Below, in pieces: positions 39,116 through 40,618 of a stretch of 40,618 nt of DNA. The notes below the pieces were generated by a model, which was given only the letters and a program-made list of their open reading frames with translations, did not search any database and was not told the DNA's origin. The translations under genes and the position numbers were made by a program. Within the stretch, counting starts at the first letter, position 1. Every line of letters begins with the position of its first letter. Origin of the DNA: DASPJQ01 sp035299065 (lineage in GTDB: Bacteria > Bacteroidota > Bacteroidia > Flavobacteriales_D > UBA2798); the NCBI GenBank assembly GCA_035299065.1, contig DATGXI010000001.1:1-40618 (forward strand), read 5' to 3'.

Positions 39116-40618
39116 CTAAGCCAGTTTTGCTTTTAATTCGGCAATGTTTTTTTGTTTTTGTTCCTTGCGCAAGGCTATGGCCGATTTGGTATAATAACGG
39201 TGTTTTTCCAAAAAGGCTACCTGGGTTTGCAGCCACTGCTTACGTGGCATATTGGTGCCAAGGTGCTGCCATTCTTTATACAATTTGGCCGCAATTTTTG
39301 TATAATCCGATTTGCCTAAATAATCATAATCGGCATCGTTCATTATTTTTTCAAGTTTGGTTGTGGGAATGGCACGCACTTTTGTAGAGCGAATGATGGA
39401 ACAAATAATGTTGATTTGAGAAGTGGTGTATCCAAACTTAGGAAGGGTTTTACGCGCAGTTTTAACGGCAATTTCCTCGTTGTTCCAATAGGAATCAAGG
39501 TAACCACAATCATGATAAATGGCAGCGGTATTAATTAAAATCTGGTCTTCGGGCAATAATTTTTCTTCGGCACCAAGGTATTCAACTGATTGCAGCACAT
39601 TCAACGTATGGTGCCAGCCGTGGTATTCCAAATAGTCAGGCAGTTCATTGCGCAAACGGGCAAACATATGTTCTTTGGCGCCTTCATAATCCAGTTTAAT
39701 AATTCCTGCCAGCTGTTTTAGTTCGGGAGTTGGGGTATGGCCATTACCGTTTACCGAAAATTCCGGCTTAATGCGTTTCACAAAGTACATTTTGACCGAG
39801 CCAATGTACTTGGCTGCTATTTTACCACGGTATTCGCATTCAAAATATGGTTTAATGTGTTCGTAGGTGGCTTCTGAAATATTGATTTCTCCACCCTCAC
39901 CATTGCTTTCCATGCGTGATGCCACGTTCACGGTTTCGCCCCATATATCATAACAATATTTTAATTTACCTACAATGCCCGAAACCAAATGCCCTGAATT
40001 AATTCCGCATCGCAGGCTCCAAACCGGTTTGCCTTTAAATTTATGCTGGCGGGCGGTTTTTTCCATGTACTCGCGAATGGCAATGGCCGCCAACGTTACC
40101 CGAACTGGATTAAACCCAATACGCTTGGGCACTCCACCTGCGCACATGTATGCATCGCCAATGGTTTTTATTTTTTCAAGTTTATGGTCTTTAATAATTT
40201 TGTCAAATGCACCATAATACGCGTCCAGCAAATTTACCAGCTCTACAGGATGAATTTGTTCGGTTTTTTCGGTAAACCGCACAAAATCGGTAAACATGAC
40301 CGTTACCAGGCCGTGACGCCTTGGCGGAAATTTACCGCGTTTTTCCAACTCATCGGCCACATCGGGCGGCATAATGTTTTCAATCAGTTCACGAATGCGC
40401 ACTTTCTTTTTGTACAAACGTTTGTAAACTTCAAAACGGGTGTTGATGTGGGTGAACGATGCGTTAAACTGCAAGTGATCAACCACGCCTGCGGTATAAA
40501 TGTTTGAACATTGCGCCACCACGGTTTCGCTTTTTGTAAAAATCAGCACATTTATGCCGCGGTTAAGTTTGCCAAGCGTATTTAATTTTTTAAAAAAAGC
40601 ATTGCGCACGTCAGGTTT
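39116..40618 (-). CDS. Adenylate cyclase with C-terminal HD domain, N-terminus outside window
   Basis: The frame is open to the window edge; the GTG at 40609 is probably internal. Numbered from that GTG, residues 1-70 (GINVLIFTKSETVVAQCSNI) resemble the end of a receiver-like domain. A class III cyclase domain (about 98-280) contains both metal aspartates (D108 in MFTDFVRFTEK, D152 in IKTIGDAYM). It also has the adenine-selecting pair K148 and D221 (YDIWGETVNVASRM) and the catalytic N228 and R232, so a homodimer could be active on ATP. An HD domain follows (about 310-450; H333/H334 in YHGWHHT, H366-D367 in IYHDCGYLD, D425 in MNDADYDYL), a metal-dependent phosphohydrolase fold. Whether HD degrades cAMP is unknown. 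Confidence 0.9.
   Translation of the reverse strand, partial: KPDVRNAFFKKLNTLGKLNRGINVLIFTKSETVVAQCSNIYTAGVVDHLQFNASFTHINTRFEVYKRLYKKKVRIRELIENIMPPDVADELEKRGKFPPRRHGLVTVMFTDFVRFTEKTEQIHPVELVNLLDAYYGAFDKIIKDHKLEKIKTIGDAYMCAGGVPKRIGFNPVRVTLAAIAIREYMEKTARQHKFKGKPVWSLRCGINSGHLVSGIVGKLKYCYDIWGETVNVASRMESNGEGGEINISEATYEHIKPYFECEYRGKIAAKYIGSVKMYFVKRIKPEFSVNGNGHTPTPELKQLAGIIKLDYEGAKEHMFARLRNELPDYLEYHGWHHTLNVLQSVEYLGAEEKLLPEDQILINTAAIYHDCGYLDSYWNNEEIAVKTARKTLPKFGYTTSQINIICSIIRSTKVRAIPTTKLEKIMNDADYDYLGKSDYTKIAAKLYKEWQHLGTNMPRKQWLQTQVAFLEKHRYYTKSAIALRKEQKQKNIAELKAKLA

Noticed and set aside
40043..40507. 154-codon forward open frame opposite the cyclase gene
   Set aside because: Antisense to the cyclase catalytic domain; no independent support.

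Overview
The window is a stretch of ordinary chromosome from a member of the Bacteroidota, most likely close to the Flavobacteriales or Sphingobacteriales. The evidence is two secreted proteins with type B (gliding-motility-associated) C-terminal sorting domains, a PorP/SprF family protein, a GWxTD protein, two DUF4476 proteins, almost no Shine-Dalgarno sequences, and several upstream sequences matching the Bacteroidota -7 promoter element TAnnTTTG. Base composition is moderately AT-rich throughout. I see no rRNA, tRNA, CRISPR array, prophage or intact insertion sequence.

Layout. 1-2.7 kb: the 5' part of a secreted beta-propeller-like protein and a two-gene operon of unknowns. 2.9-7.2 kb: recG, divergent from a secreted type B T9SS cargo protein. 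7.2-8.0 kb: a repeat-rich gap with a near-perfect ~240 bp inverted repeat and a probable gene fragment. 8.0-10.9 kb: gap (GAPDH), then lipA translationally coupled to a predicted envelope protein gene. 10.9-12.3 kb: OsmC-family protein, a 50-residue lipoprotein and ung. 12.4-18.3 kb: a forward run of BamA/TamA-like protein, L,D-transpeptidase, RmuC, GWxTD lipoprotein and RlmB-like methyltransferase. 18.4-22.9 kb: a reverse operon of a T9SS-secreted CotH-kinase-like protein, a PorP/SprF protein and a zinc-protease-like lipoprotein. 23.0-25.9 kb: envelope protein, esterase and a conserved helical unknown. 26-34.5 kb: FabH-type synthase, helix-hairpin-helix protein, two APC permeases, an NhaD-type antiporter and a CLC protein. 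34.6-36.7 kb: a tight operon of two DUF4476 paralogues, a Rieske protein and a lipoprotein. 36.8-40.6 kb: recN, a HEYGH membrane protein, and an adenylate cyclase fused to an HD domain that runs off the window.

The most interesting unit is the CotH-type cargo / PorP / metalloprotease lipoprotein operon. It looks like a self-contained secreted-kinase module with its own T9SS partner. The third gene begins inside an intrinsic terminator, so its expression is probably attenuated. A second terminator sits directly against the start codon of the downstream amino acid permease. Other points of interest are the cyclase-HD fusion, which combines in one chain residues that mammalian cyclases split between two domains; the Rieske gene embedded in a DUF4476 operon; the long palindrome fused to a gene remnant; and promoter motifs ending only four bases before start codons, which suggests leaderless transcripts.
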